Assembly (NCBI GenBank): GCA_946902985.2
Contig: OX336389.2
Coordinates: forward strand, 1,287,234,792 to 1,287,298,791
Direction: 5' to 3'
DNA length: 64,000 nucleotides
Source of the DNA: Meconema thalassinum
Lineage: Eukaryota; Arthropoda; Insecta; Orthoptera; Tettigoniidae
This document shows, in pieces, positions 52,958 through 63,240 of the stretch. The position numbers and the translations under genes are program-made. Every line of letters starts with the position of its first letter. Positions within the stretch are counted from its first letter, which is position 1. The notes under the pieces were generated by a model. It made no database searches. It was not told the DNA's origin and was given only the letters and a program-made list of their open reading frames with translations.

Positions 52958-55120
52958 TTAATGCACTGTAACATTATATCCGTAACACTTCTCCATTATC
53001 AGTCGCAGTGTGAACATTTGATTAATTGTTGTTGCTCTTTCTCCTCGAAAACCACACTGGTATTCCCCAATTATCAATTTTGCATTGGATTTGAGTCTTT
53101 CTGCTATTATCTTTGCTACTATTTTGTATCCAACATTCAACAATGAGATTCTTCTCTGGTTGGCACATGTTGTTTTATACCCCTTTTTATGCAGCAGTAC
53201 AATTATAGATGTTCTCCAGTCACTTGGCATATCTTCAGTTCTCCATATTCTTATCATCAATCTATGTATCTCTCCTAGGAGTTCTGGGTCTCCTTACTTG
53301 AAAAATTCTGACTGGCTGCATGGTGCAGCGGTAACGTTATCGCTTGCTACTCCCAAGGTTGCAGGATCGAATCCTTGCTCAGTCAGTTGGCATTTGATGG
53401 TGCGCAAATGCGAGGGAGCAATGTCAGTAGATTTACTGGGACGTTAAAGATACCCTTCGAAGCACCCCGGCGTCTCTAAAAGCCTCAGTAGTTAAATGAG
53501 GTGTAAAACCAATAACATTATTATTATTTTTATGAAACCTTCTACAGGAATGTTATCTTTTCCCAGCACTCTATGGTTACTTATCTCTCTTATTGCTTCC
53601 TTTACTTCTAACTCCTATTTCCACCCCTTCTAATTCTTCTTCATCTGTCACAAGTAACTGCTCTGCATCCAACAGTTCTCTAAAATATTTTTATTACCTT
53701 TGTAGAATCATTCTTGACTCGCTTGTCAAGTTACCCATCTGTTCCTGCTCAGATTTGTTCGTGGTCTCCATCCCTGTTTTATTTCTTTAATGCCCTTAAA
53801 CATTCTTCTGACTTCTTTTTTGCTCCGGCATTCCTGCAGTTCCTTCAGTCTTTCTTTCACCTTTTCCCTCTTCTTCCTCCGACATGTCCTCCTCACTTCC
53901 CGTAATTTATCTTCATTATGGGGTTTGAAGCCATTTTTTCAGTGTTGCCTTAGTAAACAAAAGTTTGGTGCTTTTCAGTCAGACAACACAAATGTACCCA
54001 AACAAGTTGGGTTATACCCTAATCCTGAAAAAATTACATGAGATTTATCTTCATATTCCTGCCTAGTTACTCTTGTTTCTCTAGCATTCTCTTCCTTGCT
54101 TGATTCCTTTCTGGAATAACTATCTTGAAGTCACTATTATACCAATCATTGTCACTCTTGTCATCTTCAAAACCAAGTTTGCCCTCTACTATGATCATCA
54201 TATTGGTTTTTGTTTGCTTCAGTGTGTTTCTACATTCTCATACCTGCCAATCCCCAAACCTGACTCATTTCTTTCTGGAACTCGTCTGTCATCTGCTGGT
54301 CCTAAATTATTGGAGCCACATATTTCCCCTCTCTGTTTCTTTCCTCTACGTTTGCTACTGATATGCGCTGTTGGTACTGGACAAGCCCCATATCATGTTC
54401 CGTGTCAACATCTACTTCTCTGCATGCTCTACCATCCATAATGTCCAAACTATGTCGCCCGTCTATCATGACATGATCAATTTGATTATTCGTGAATCTA
54501 TCTGTTGACTTCCATGTAACTCGTGTATATTTTTATACGGGATGCATGTGCTGCTTATGGTCAGATTCTTACTTGTGGCAAAATCTACTATTCTTAACCC
54601 ATTCTCGTTGCACTCTTGGTGTAAACTATGATTTCCAATGTTAGATCCAAAGGTTGTTTCTCGATCAATTTCAGCATTCATGTCGCCTAAAAATATGTTA
54701 ACATCATTTGCTGCTATTGCATCATTTGTACGTTCCAACTGCTCATAGAAGTCACCCTTATCACTATCACATGTCTCCTCCGTTGGTGCTTGTGCATATA
54801 TTATCATTTAAAGAACTTCATTTAAAATATCAGTGTACATAATCTCCCACTAACTGGCTTGAAGTCAATTAGACTACTGCTTCTTTTGACCTACTGTACC
54901 ACTAACCAGAAAATCCATTCCTAAGTTGGCAGTCCCACTAATACTGCAGAAAATTCTGTAGTCCCCTGCCGAAAATTCTGCAGTCCCTTGACCCTGTGGT
55001 ACAAGGTTCTTTCCATCTCATCTCTTGTAGTGCAGCCACCCTTATGTTATACTCCTTAAATTGATCTTTCAATGTGCGAAGTGCCGCTGCTCTGTGTGTG
55101 TGCATAAGAAAAGGGACCAC
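52958..55120 (-). pseudogene. RTE-like EN-RT protein, fragmentary
   Basis: 55120-54938: endonuclease start, AAALRTLKDQFKEYNIRVAAL, QEMRW. 54807-54466: endonuclease core, IIYAQAPTEETCDSD, FLGDMNAEIDRE, NENGLRIVDFATSKNL. Around 53900-53780: linker, REVRRTCRRKKREKVKERL. 53260-52958: RT front, IRIWRTEDMPSDWRTSII, KKGYKTTCANQRRISLL, GEYQCGFRGERATT. Stops and frameshifts separate all parts. Where RT should continue to its YADD motif the copy ends. Confidence 0.8.
53309..53530 (+). mobile_element. tRNA-derived SINE (fourth family) inside the RTE copy
   Basis: Box A GCATGGTGCAGCGG (53318-53331) and box B GGATCGAATCC (53364-53374) mark the tRNA-like head. A body follows with GACGTTAAAGATACCC and GTGTAAAACCAATAAC, and an ATT repeat tail near 53515-53530. 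It separates the RTE linker from its RT front. A target duplication could not be fixed. Confidence 0.85.
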
Positions 55121-55125
55121 TTCTC

Positions 55126-55839
55126 GGTCAACAGTTCACAATATAGGCCTAATTGTAAAAGGCCACTCAAGGGAGTAAAATGTTGAATTTTTGTTTTTGA
55201 TGCCTATGTATTGCTTAGACCGTCATCTTACTCACTGCGTGAATTTAAAAACCCTCTGACAATAATCACTGCTAAAACATGAGGTTTATTTAATACTAAG
55301 AAAAGGGACCTCTTTGCGCATCATAAGCGAGGCTCCACACACTTACTCGTTCGGGCTCACAGCTGCGCAAACATATGATAAGAGGACTCATGGTATCTTA
55401 TCTTATGATAAATAAACCTTAGCTGGGCACTTTTAAAGGCAGTAGAGTTGCAATTAGTTGTGTTCTGTAACCTTCTGCAAGTCATAAATGATCCCTTTTG
55501 GTACGCCAGAAGGTGGAGGTAGATTTCACCGGGCAAAGTACACTCAAGTAGGCTACACGGGGTTGTTTGACCACGATGTCGCAGTCCCTAAATTAAGCAA
55601 CAACACGTGAGCTGGCATTGTCATGGTAATGATACCTACAAAAATTCCACACGTGTAGCATACGAAAAGTCCCATTTCTTATCATTCCAAAAGCATTTTG
55701 CTCATCTCTTGGGGTAAGGGTGGGTCATATCAAAAATTCTTTCAGACAAAAGTTTTAGGTAGAATATTAACCATTTAAACGGATTTGATAATGTGTCAAT
55801 TAAGAGAGATTATGATGTTTTAATTCAAAATTTAAATTT
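55126..55839. other. Noncoding spacer
   Basis: Nothing recognised apart from possible decayed RTE 5' sequence in the first bases. Confidence 0.35.
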
Positions 55840-56340
55840 CGCGTCGCCGCCATGTTGAATTTGTACTCGCCAGGTTATTGAAAGTCCCATAGGTGAACTC
55901 ATGTTAAAAGCCTTTATCAACATACCGTACAAAATTTCAGTTTGATTGCTGTCATAGATTAGTAGATATTGAGAACCGTCTAGAGTGATGTACGATTATT
56001 GCGTAGGTTCAATATTCAAATGTTGACTTTGATCGCATGATTAGGACACAAGAAATTAAAACTTAATTTTAAAATTTCGCACAGCCGCCATCTGGAGGCG
56101 ATGTAAACAATTGAACTAAATTAGATGTCAGTGCATTGCAATGTGTATAAACATTTGCTGTGCCATGTTTCACTGCGCTCGGGTGGATAAATCAAATGTT
56201 TGAACTTCGCTTAGCCGCCATGTTCGTTTTGTACTTAACAGGATTTTGAAAGTTCTTTATCACCGTACAAAATTTCAGGATGATATCAGTAGTTGTTTCG
56301 GAGATATTGGCAACTCAAACTAACACTTGGGGCGCTGCGG
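55840..56340 (+). repeat. Degenerate repeat with GCCGCCAT words
   Basis: GCCGCCATGTTGAATTTGTA (55847), GCCGCCATCTGGAGGCG (56085) and GCCGCCATGTTCGTTTTGTA (56214) each stand before similar text. ACCGTACAAAATTTCAG follows the first (55925) and the third (56265). AGCCGCCATGTTGAATTG appears once more at 57381. Unit length is irregular. Not coding. Confidence 0.6.
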
Positions 56341-57060
56341 TCGTCTGGATAAGTAGGGTAAAATTACTCAATAACACGCGTTTGATATAGAACACTTTTT
56401 TATTTTTCGGTTATAATCAGTAAATTTGGTCACTAAAATAATGACATTGTTATTTTCAATTGTATATATGTATAACTGTGCGATACACGTGATCTAATTT
56501 GTGTGTTCAACTGGATTTTATGTGTCAATTGCATATTATCAAGCATCGGTTGTCTGCTGGTATTTGGTTTCGTGCAGTTCGAGTCATGGCGCTGTTACGT
56601 TTAAAAGCTATATTTGAGTTTGCTCACTGTACCATAGACTCTAGAAATTATTTGCTGCTGGCTAGGGCGAAGGGATGAGTTTAACTTGTATTAAAACTCG
56701 GGGTAGACAGGAATTGTTTGATTTGGATGGTATTGACCCTGCGAAGTCAAATTAGGCCTATATGACTCGTAGTGGAATGGCTCGGATATCGCAGAGCGAG
56801 GTGATGACGGTTGGTAGGGTTATTGGAAATGAACTAGGGAGCGGGAAAGGATACCTAACTGATGAAGCTTGGCTGTCCTCGACTGGTGTAGGCCTAGGCT
56901 TGGCTGTCTTGGAACGGCTTGGCTTGGCGAGACTGTGCTTGGCTGTCTATATAGGTGCGGCTTGGCACGGCGTAAGTGAACAATCCGTCCTGTCGTCAGT
57001 GAGTGTAGTGGTGAGTGGTCCAACCCGCTCTTTCCCCCCGTCTTTATTTGGTATCGTCAC
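56341..57060. other. Noncoding stretch 3' of the THAP exon
   Basis: If the THAP exon at 57061-57174 is real, this is the beginning of its first intron on the minus strand. 56870-56960 is a degenerate GGCTTGGC-type repeat (CTTGGCTGTC, GGCTTGGCTTGGCGAG). Confidence 0.4.
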
Positions 57061-57174
57061 CTTTCGGCTATTGCTATTTGCATCTTTTGGAAAGTGATGA
57101 AAACGTATATCCGCAGCCCTCTTATACATCGACTTACAGCCGTAAACTGAGCAATATACTTTGCTTGTACTCAT
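57061..57174 (-). CDS. THAP zinc-finger first exon (38 codons)
   Basis: The ATG at 57174 starts MSTSKVYCSVYGCKSMYKRA, then DIRFHHFPKDANSNSRK. This is the N-terminal half of a THAP domain (CSVYGC supplies the first Cys pair in C-x4-C form; FHHFPKD is the usual FxxFPxD-like block). The frame then meets AAAG followed by GTGACG, a plausible splice donor at 57060. That is the position where many THAP genes split the domain. The second half (C-x2-H and AVP box) is not found in the next 1 kb. It is either the first exon of a host THAP gene or of a P-element-like transposase, or a stranded relic. No disabling change is seen. Confidence 0.6.
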
Positions 57175-57815
57175 TTTGCACTCTTATCAATGAGTAAAAT
57201 TTATTATTTATGTATAATCACGAGGAATTTACCACGATCTGCTTACCAATACAAGAAACCATATACAAACAGTCACCACGTGACAAATGTACCCTACTTC
57301 GTAAGTTTCTCATTTTTACCGCTAGATGTCATATCAGATAGCTGGAGTTGCCAATAGAATGGCGGCGAAATATTTCTCAGAGCCGCCATGTTGAATTGAT
57401 GAGACGTAATAAAATTTGGGGTTGGAAAAGATAGTACTATGACCTTACTGAGTTTCATTGAAATCACTCCAGCCGTTTAGATTGTATGAGGGACACACAC
57501 ACACATACGCGCACATGGACAAAAGGTGATCTCATAAAATAATTTTTCCGTAATCGTTGCCTGGTCGTCATTGTTAAATCAATCTGGTTTCCTCCAGTAC
57601 CGTATTCAACATGTTTGTAACAAATTGTGATTTCCATGATCGAGTTGTTAGCCCGATGCTCAACCAAGTAAAGGGGAGCCACTTAGGGGAGACTGGCCTA
57701 AAATGCCATATCTGGGCAAAATGACATAGCTGTGTTTTTGACAAATGTAGTCTACTGTTAGAATATTTTTAAATTTCGTGCTTTTGGGTTTGTCCGGTTG
57801 GTACACAACTGTAGT
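57175..57815. other. Noncoding stretch; possible left end of the pogo-like element
   Basis: 57470-57510 has CCAGCCGTTTAGATTGTATG and an ACAC tract, like the end of the repeat at 26800. From 57688 GGGGAGACTGGCCTAAAATG resembles the start of pogo/Tigger-type elements. The matching right end was not found, so this is a weak suggestion. Confidence 0.35.
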
Positions 57816-60716
57816 GATAGATAGATAGTTTTATTAATTCCATTTGATCAAATACATGTATACAATACATTTTTGATATAGGACACGTCAGAATTTACAT
57901 CTATAAAATAAAAGTGCTAATAGGTATATACAGTAATACTAATACTACCTGTATAACTATTTATAACTTATTATAATAACAAATCTTAAGAGATACCGGT
58001 ACAATCTTATTGGACAACTATTTACACCTTATTCTATTATCATAATATGAAAACTTAATTCTATAAATACAGCAACTTACAGCTAGGTATTACAATTAAA
58101 ATAGAAAAGTAAAATTTAATTATAGATTTCATCGTTTCTGTACACTAAGATATTCAACTACAGAGTAAAAACAATGGCACTGCAGATGAGCTTTCAACAT
58201 TCTATCAAAGATTTTTATTTTTGGGGCAAGTTTTATATACTGGGGTAGTTTATTGTATAATTTAACTCCTGTGTGATAAGTACCTTTTTGGTATATGCTT
58301 GTGTGTGTGAAATATGAATGTTTTGATTTTGTCTTGTGTTATGCCTATGAACATCATTGTTTGTTTTAAGAAAAACATCCTTATTCATTAAATTCTTTTT
58401 AAAAACATAATACTTTCAAAGATATATATACAGGGCAGAGGGAGAATGTTTAAATCTTTAAACAGAGGTCTACATGATTCTCTAGTGTTTACATTTGCCA
58501 TAATTCTAATCGCCCTCTTTTGTATCCTAAACGTGCTTAGTACATCTGGCGACATATCCCAAAATATGACCCCATATCTTAAGTATGAATGGAAACAAGC
58601 AAAATAAGTATTTCTTAATGTGTGCATGCTAGTGCAGGTTTTCAAAATACGTAACGCAAAGCACATCGAGTTCAGTTTAGTATTCAGATATTGTATATGT
58701 TTATTCCATTTCAAGTCATGTTGTATCCATAGTCCTAAAAACTTTGTTTCTGATTTATTTTCTATTTGATGACCATTTAATGTTATAATGGGCTTCGCAG
58801 GATTCCTATTCTGTATAGTGTGGAAATTTAGACATACTGTCTTTTTTATAGTTGATTATGAGGCGATTATCTTGTGACCATTTGGTTAACTCTCCTGTAA
58901 CGGGGTCAGCAGACTGCTGTATGACCTGTTTAGTTTCACCTTTTATTACGAGTGTTGTATCGTCCGCAAACAAAATATCCTTATGTGAATGAACGTTCTG
59001 TGTTATATCATTGATATATAGAAGGAAGAGTAGTGGGCCCAAAACCGATCCCTGGGGTACTCCAAATTTAATAATTCCCTCATTGGACAATGTTTCATTA
59101 AGTAATTTGGTTCCATCATCCTTGTGTCTCAAGCTTACTATTTGTTTACGCCTTGTTAAGTAAGACTCTATCAATTTATTAGCTAGACCTCTAATACCAT
59201 ATTGATTTAGTTTTGTAAGGAGGATTTTATGGTCACCTACATCAAATGCTTTCGATAAATCCAAGAATAGGCCAGTTACATGTTCCTTATTGTCAATTAA
59301 TTTCAGTATACTATTAATACATGCATAAATTGCTGTCTTATAGATTTTTCCGTTCTGAATCCATGTTGTGAGTTTGATAATATTTTATTTTTTCTTTAAA
59401 ACTTATCAATTTTTTCCACAATTTTTGCGATACCAGTTGGTAAGGTAATAGGACGAAATTTATCTAATTCATCTTTTGAACCGTTTTTGTGCACTGGAAT
59501 TACTTTTGATAACTTCAAAATATTCGGGTAAGTTCCTGAGAGAATTGAACTGTTTATTAAGTGTGTAAGTGGATTTATTATATTTTCTGCACATTTCTTT
59601 AAAATTGCATCTGGGATGCCATCAATGCCAGCACAAAATTTATTTTTTAGCTCATTTATAACTATTCTTACCTCTTCACTTGTGACATGATTTATAAATA
59701 AAGAATCACTACATATATTTATTTTATTATTAGAATTTAGTGTATTTACCTGTGATTTATTTAATAATTTTTGTGGAATTTCCAGAAAATAGTCATTGAA
59801 AGTGTTTGCTATTTCCTCTGGATTATTTATCACTTTATTATTTCTGGTCAGTGTAATGTTCCTTTGTATTTTAGCAGATTTTCCAGTTTCTTTCTTTATC
59901 ACGGACCACATAGCCCTGTTTTTATTAGATGATTGGGAAATAAAATTATCATTATGCATTTTCTTTGCTAGTCTTATTACCTTATTTAATATGCTAGTGT
60001 ATTTTTGTAGTATAAATTGAATTCAGGTGTTGTGTGGTATTGTTTATATAATTAGTGTAGAAATTTCTTTCTTTGACATGAATTTATAATCCCTGTTGAT
60101 ATCCAATTGTTATTTTTGTTATTTTGAACAGTTCTTTGTCTAAAGGGGAATGCTGGTTCAAAATAGTGTTTTAGGGTACTGTTAAATGCATTAAATTTAT
60201 CATTTACATTTTCTAGTTTATACATTTCTGACCATGTTTCTTTATTTAATAAGTCATTGAAATATGTACCGTAACATTTGTTTCAGTGAATGACCTGCAC
60301 TTTGATTTTACTCCATTATCATTATTATTGATTGTTTCGGGTACTTCAAAACTCAGTATTAGTCCATGGTGGTCACTAAATCCCGGACAATAGACTTCTA
60401 TTGAATGGTGATATTTATCTGTATTTAAAAAAAATTGATCAGGGGTGGTTTTACTAAATTTTGTTATTCTTGTTGGGGTATTTACTGTAGGTTTCAGTCC
60501 ATAGGAAATTAGTAACAGTGTTAATAATTCACAATTTCTATGAAATTTTAAGAAATCCACATTTACATCCCCACAAATTATTATATCGAAATTTGTTTTG
60601 CTCATGTTATTGAGTAACAATTCTAATTTATCTATAAATAAAGGAAACTTTCCTGACGGAGAATGGTATACGCATACAATTATTAACTTAAACTGCTGTA
60701 TTTTTACGGCAGAGAA
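57816..60716 (-). mobile_element. CR1-like retrotransposon, 5'-truncated copy
   Basis: It is colinear with 586-3476 and very similar throughout, including the TATC-repeat 3' end. It is truncated inside the endonuclease at about 60716, where pogo-like coding text begins at once. Fewer frame breaks than the first copy. Confidence 0.9.
58388..60620 (-). pseudogene. CR1-like ORF2, truncated and broken
   Basis: 60620-60246 endonuclease (IIICGDVNVDFLKF, FSDHHGLILSF). 59959-59396 linker and RT front (KVIPVHKNGSKDELDKFRPI). 59264-58806 RT palm (MDLSKAFDVGDHKILL with V to G near the catalytic Asp, VPQGSVLGPLLFLLY, FADDTTLVIKG). 58714-58388 thumb (WNKHIQYLNTKLNSMC). Breaks lie at about 60240-59960, 59390 and 58800. 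ORF1 is absent. Confidence 0.88.
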
Positions 60717-62402
60717 AATTGGTATAGCACATAGGGTTAATACAGCTAAGAGGACGGCAGGTTGGGATTGGCTGATTGGATTCAGAAAGAGAAATCTTGA
60801 AATATCTCTTCGTCGTCCTGAAGCAACGTCAGCAGCTCGTGCTCAGGCATTTAATCGGCCCACAAGTCCAGAAATATTTTACTTTGCTTGTTGAAATACT
60901 GGAAAAAGAAAATATCTCGCAAAGTAAAATGTACAATAGGGATGAATCTGCTCTTACAACAATACAAAAACCAGCCAAGGTTTTCGCCACTAAAGGCAAA
61001 AGCAAGTTGGTGCTTTGACTAGCGCTGAGCGGGCAGTCCATGTGACGGTTGTAGCTTGTGTCAGCTCAGTTGGGCAGTATGTTCCACCACCTCTCATTTT
61101 TCCTAGGAGAAAATTGGATCCTGTGCTTTATGATGAAACACCGCCTGGAACTTTTAAGGCTTAATCAGGAAACAGGCTACATGACAGGAGATTTGTTTCT
61201 TCAGTGGCTGAAACACTTTGTCTCATATGTCAAGCCAAGTGTAAATGAAAAGGTTCTGTTGCTACTTGATGGGCATTCTAGCCATTAATCTCTAGAGGCT
61301 CTAGAGTATGCAAAACAGCATGGTGTGGTATACAAAAAGTTAGACCTGAACCTTCCAATGCGCATGTGCGTCCAGGTGCATTACGTCATCCCCCCACCAG
61401 GATTCTTTGTCAACCAGTGAGCACTTCGCCACGCGCTAGTTAGATGTTGCCAAGTAGTCATTCTTCCCAGAACCTTGGCAGAGTACAGATGATGTCAAGG
61501 CATGCCATGCAAGACGGAGCGGTTCTGTTCTTTGACAAGCACGGCAACAAGCTTGCTGTCAGGAGTGTGTGAAGTAGGTGCGCTCTCAGTTCACCACGCG
61601 CTACCTACTTTGAGTTGAGTTGTTACAGCAAAGAGGGGAAATCGCACGTGCCTAGTGATCCCACCACTTCCCCTCCTTGACGAGACTCCGTCATGACAGG
61701 CCAGGTCTAACTTGCCACGCTATAATGTTGTGCCTCCCACCTCACTGCACTCATAGGCTTCAGCTTTTAGATGTGGCTTTCTTTGGACCTTTGGATACCT
61801 TTTACAATAGGGAGGTGATGAAATGGTTGACAAACCACCCAGGAAGGACTGTAACTTTATACCAAGTATCCAGATTATTTTGTGAAGCCTATTTGCAGGC
61901 TGCAAATGTAAAAAATGCTGTATCAGGATTCAAGGCATGTGGAATCAGTCCACTAAATCCAGACATATTCCCGGATCACCTCTATCTGCCGAGTGCAACA
62001 ACAGATGAAGCAGTTGGAAGTAATGACAGTCCCACGGAGGCAGTGGCAGGGGCAGTGGATGAACTGGTTGTGAGGAATGAAGGAGATCCACTTAACTCCA
62101 GCAATGACATCACAAGAATCATTGAAGAAGTTTCGCCAGTCCCTCACATCTCTGGCAAGAGGATCACAAAAATGAAACGAGCTGGCACTCTTTCAGGGAG
62201 TCAGGTGTTAACAAAGAGCCCGTACATAAAGCAACTAAAAGAAAAGGCCCTTGAAAAAGAAGAACAACAGCTCCGAAAATCACAAAGGGAAACCTCAAAG
62301 CGACGCTTTCTCTTCGATGCTTTACCTCTACAGGCAATCCCTTTCTTCTTGCTGCTGCCCATCTCCCACCACGGGGAGGAGGGGTTGGACTTGAATAAAT
62401 AA
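60717..62402 (+). pseudogene. pogo/Jerky-like DDE transposase, broken, with MITE
   Basis: The N-terminal HTH is lost at the CR1-like junction. From 60719 come AGWDWLIGFRKRNLEISLRR and PEATSAARAQAFNRP. Next, IYN-type text with the first catalytic Asp reads MYNRDESALTT, then STKGKSK. VHVTVVACVSSVG-type text follows near 61050 and YMTGDLFLQWLKHF at 61180. The second Asp is in VLLLLDGHSSH at 61255-61287. After the MITE (61333-61722) comes the third Asp in LQLLDVAFFGPLDTFYNREV, then LYQVSRLFCEAYLQAANV and CGISPLNPDIFPDH, with a long acidic C-terminal tail to TAA 62400. Frameshifts near 60890, 61015 and 61100, a stop near 61165. Related to Tigger/Jerky domesticates; this copy is dead. Confidence 0.85.
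61333..61722. mobile_element. MITE inside the pogo-like ORF
   Basis: AAGTTAGACCTG (61337-61348) and CAGGTCTAACTT (61702-61713) are perfect inverted repeats. TATA occurs on both outer sides (61329-61332 and 61721-61724). The insert separates EYAKQHGVV from MLCLPPHCTHRLQ, which are adjacent in relatives. GC-rich, no ORF. Confidence 0.75.
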
Positions 62403-62754
62403 CAATTTTGGCTTATTAAATCTTTTGTTTCCTTAAACATTGTATTTTTCCAAGACAAGCTATTGCAAAATTGATATCAAAGCAGTATGTGAAGTAGAAG
62501 AAAACTCATTGCAGATGGAATTTTGTTTAAATTACTTGTATTCTGTTTGGCTAAAAGAAAAGAAAGATTACCATTTAAGATGTGGATTTTTACATATGTA
62601 CATTACATAACTGAATGAAATGACAATATATTTCATCAATAACCCAAAGTAGCCTTACCTTAAAAAACAGAAAGTAAAATATCACAATCATAAAACCATC
62701 CAACGCACACTCGTTTCTCGTCACTCCTTCTTTCTTGCCATTGCTGTCTGACCA
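62403..62754. other. Noncoding spacer
   Basis: Nothing recognised. The pogo-like right terminus should lie here but was not identified. Confidence 0.35.
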
Positions 62755-62774
62755 ACTATTTAAACTTTCTTTCA

Positions 62775-63100
62775 GAGACGCAGGAGTTTACAAAGTGCCT
62801 TGTTCCTGTGTTAGGTATACATAGGGCAAACAAAAAGACGCGTTTCCATTAGGATATCACAGCACATTCGAGACAAAAAACAGATAAACTACAGATCTGC
62901 AATAGCTGAGCATGCTGACGTCACAAGACACGCCATATAATTTGATAGGGCCAAAACTGTTGCTAAAATTCCTGGATATCAAAACAGGCAATAGTGGTCG
63001 TGAAGCATCCCAAAAATTTCAATCGCGAAGACGGATTCAGGCTTAGCAACACATGGAAAATTCTCTTAGCGCGTGACTGGCTGGGGGTGCGGACCAATCA
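62775..63100 (+). pseudogene. Penelope-like GIY-YIG endonuclease, decayed
   Basis: DAGVYKVPCSC at 62777, then after a frameshift YIGQTKRRVSIRISQHIRD near 62815, AIAEHADVTRHAI near 62905, then VKHPKNFNREDGFRLSNTWK at 62998. These are the GVY, YIG, catalytic Arg and the distal KHP-NN-like blocks of Penelope-group endonucleases. At least two frameshifts and two stops. RT is absent. It differs in sequence from the copy at 22388 and belongs to another Penelope lineage. Confidence 0.8.
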
Positions 63101-63192
63101 GGGAGCATCGTGTCGACAATGCAGATCAAGCAGGCAAGTCTGGCTGACTAACGGTCAGTTTGAGTACAGACATCAACTCGTACCCATGATTA

Positions 63193-63223
63193 AGGCTGCT
63201 GCAATGACAGCCGAAACGTCGGG
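63193..63223 (+). other. Hairpin motif at the 3' end of the Penelope-like relic
   Basis: Stem GGCTG (63194-63198), loop of nine, stem CAGCC (63208-63212), then GAAACG. Same layout as at 23711 and 50728. It lies about 100 bp after the GIY-YIG text. Confidence 0.45.
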
Positions 63224-63240
63224 AAACAATCACTGATACA

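Larger units (their letters stand above)
52958..55125 (-). mobile_element. RTE-like retrotransposon copy, 5' and middle part, with a SINE inside
   Basis: On the minus strand the order is endonuclease start, endonuclease core, basic linker and RT front, ending at about 52958 before the catalytic motif. A SINE (plus strand) lies at 53309-53530. It is a third RTE-like subfamily, judging from the RT text. The 3' half is missing; the sequence below 52958 is the MITE/direct repeat block. Confidence 0.8.

Noticed and set aside
57688..57735. Left terminus of the pogo-like element
   Set aside because: It looks right by memory, but no inverted partner was found on the other side. Mentioned only as a possibility.
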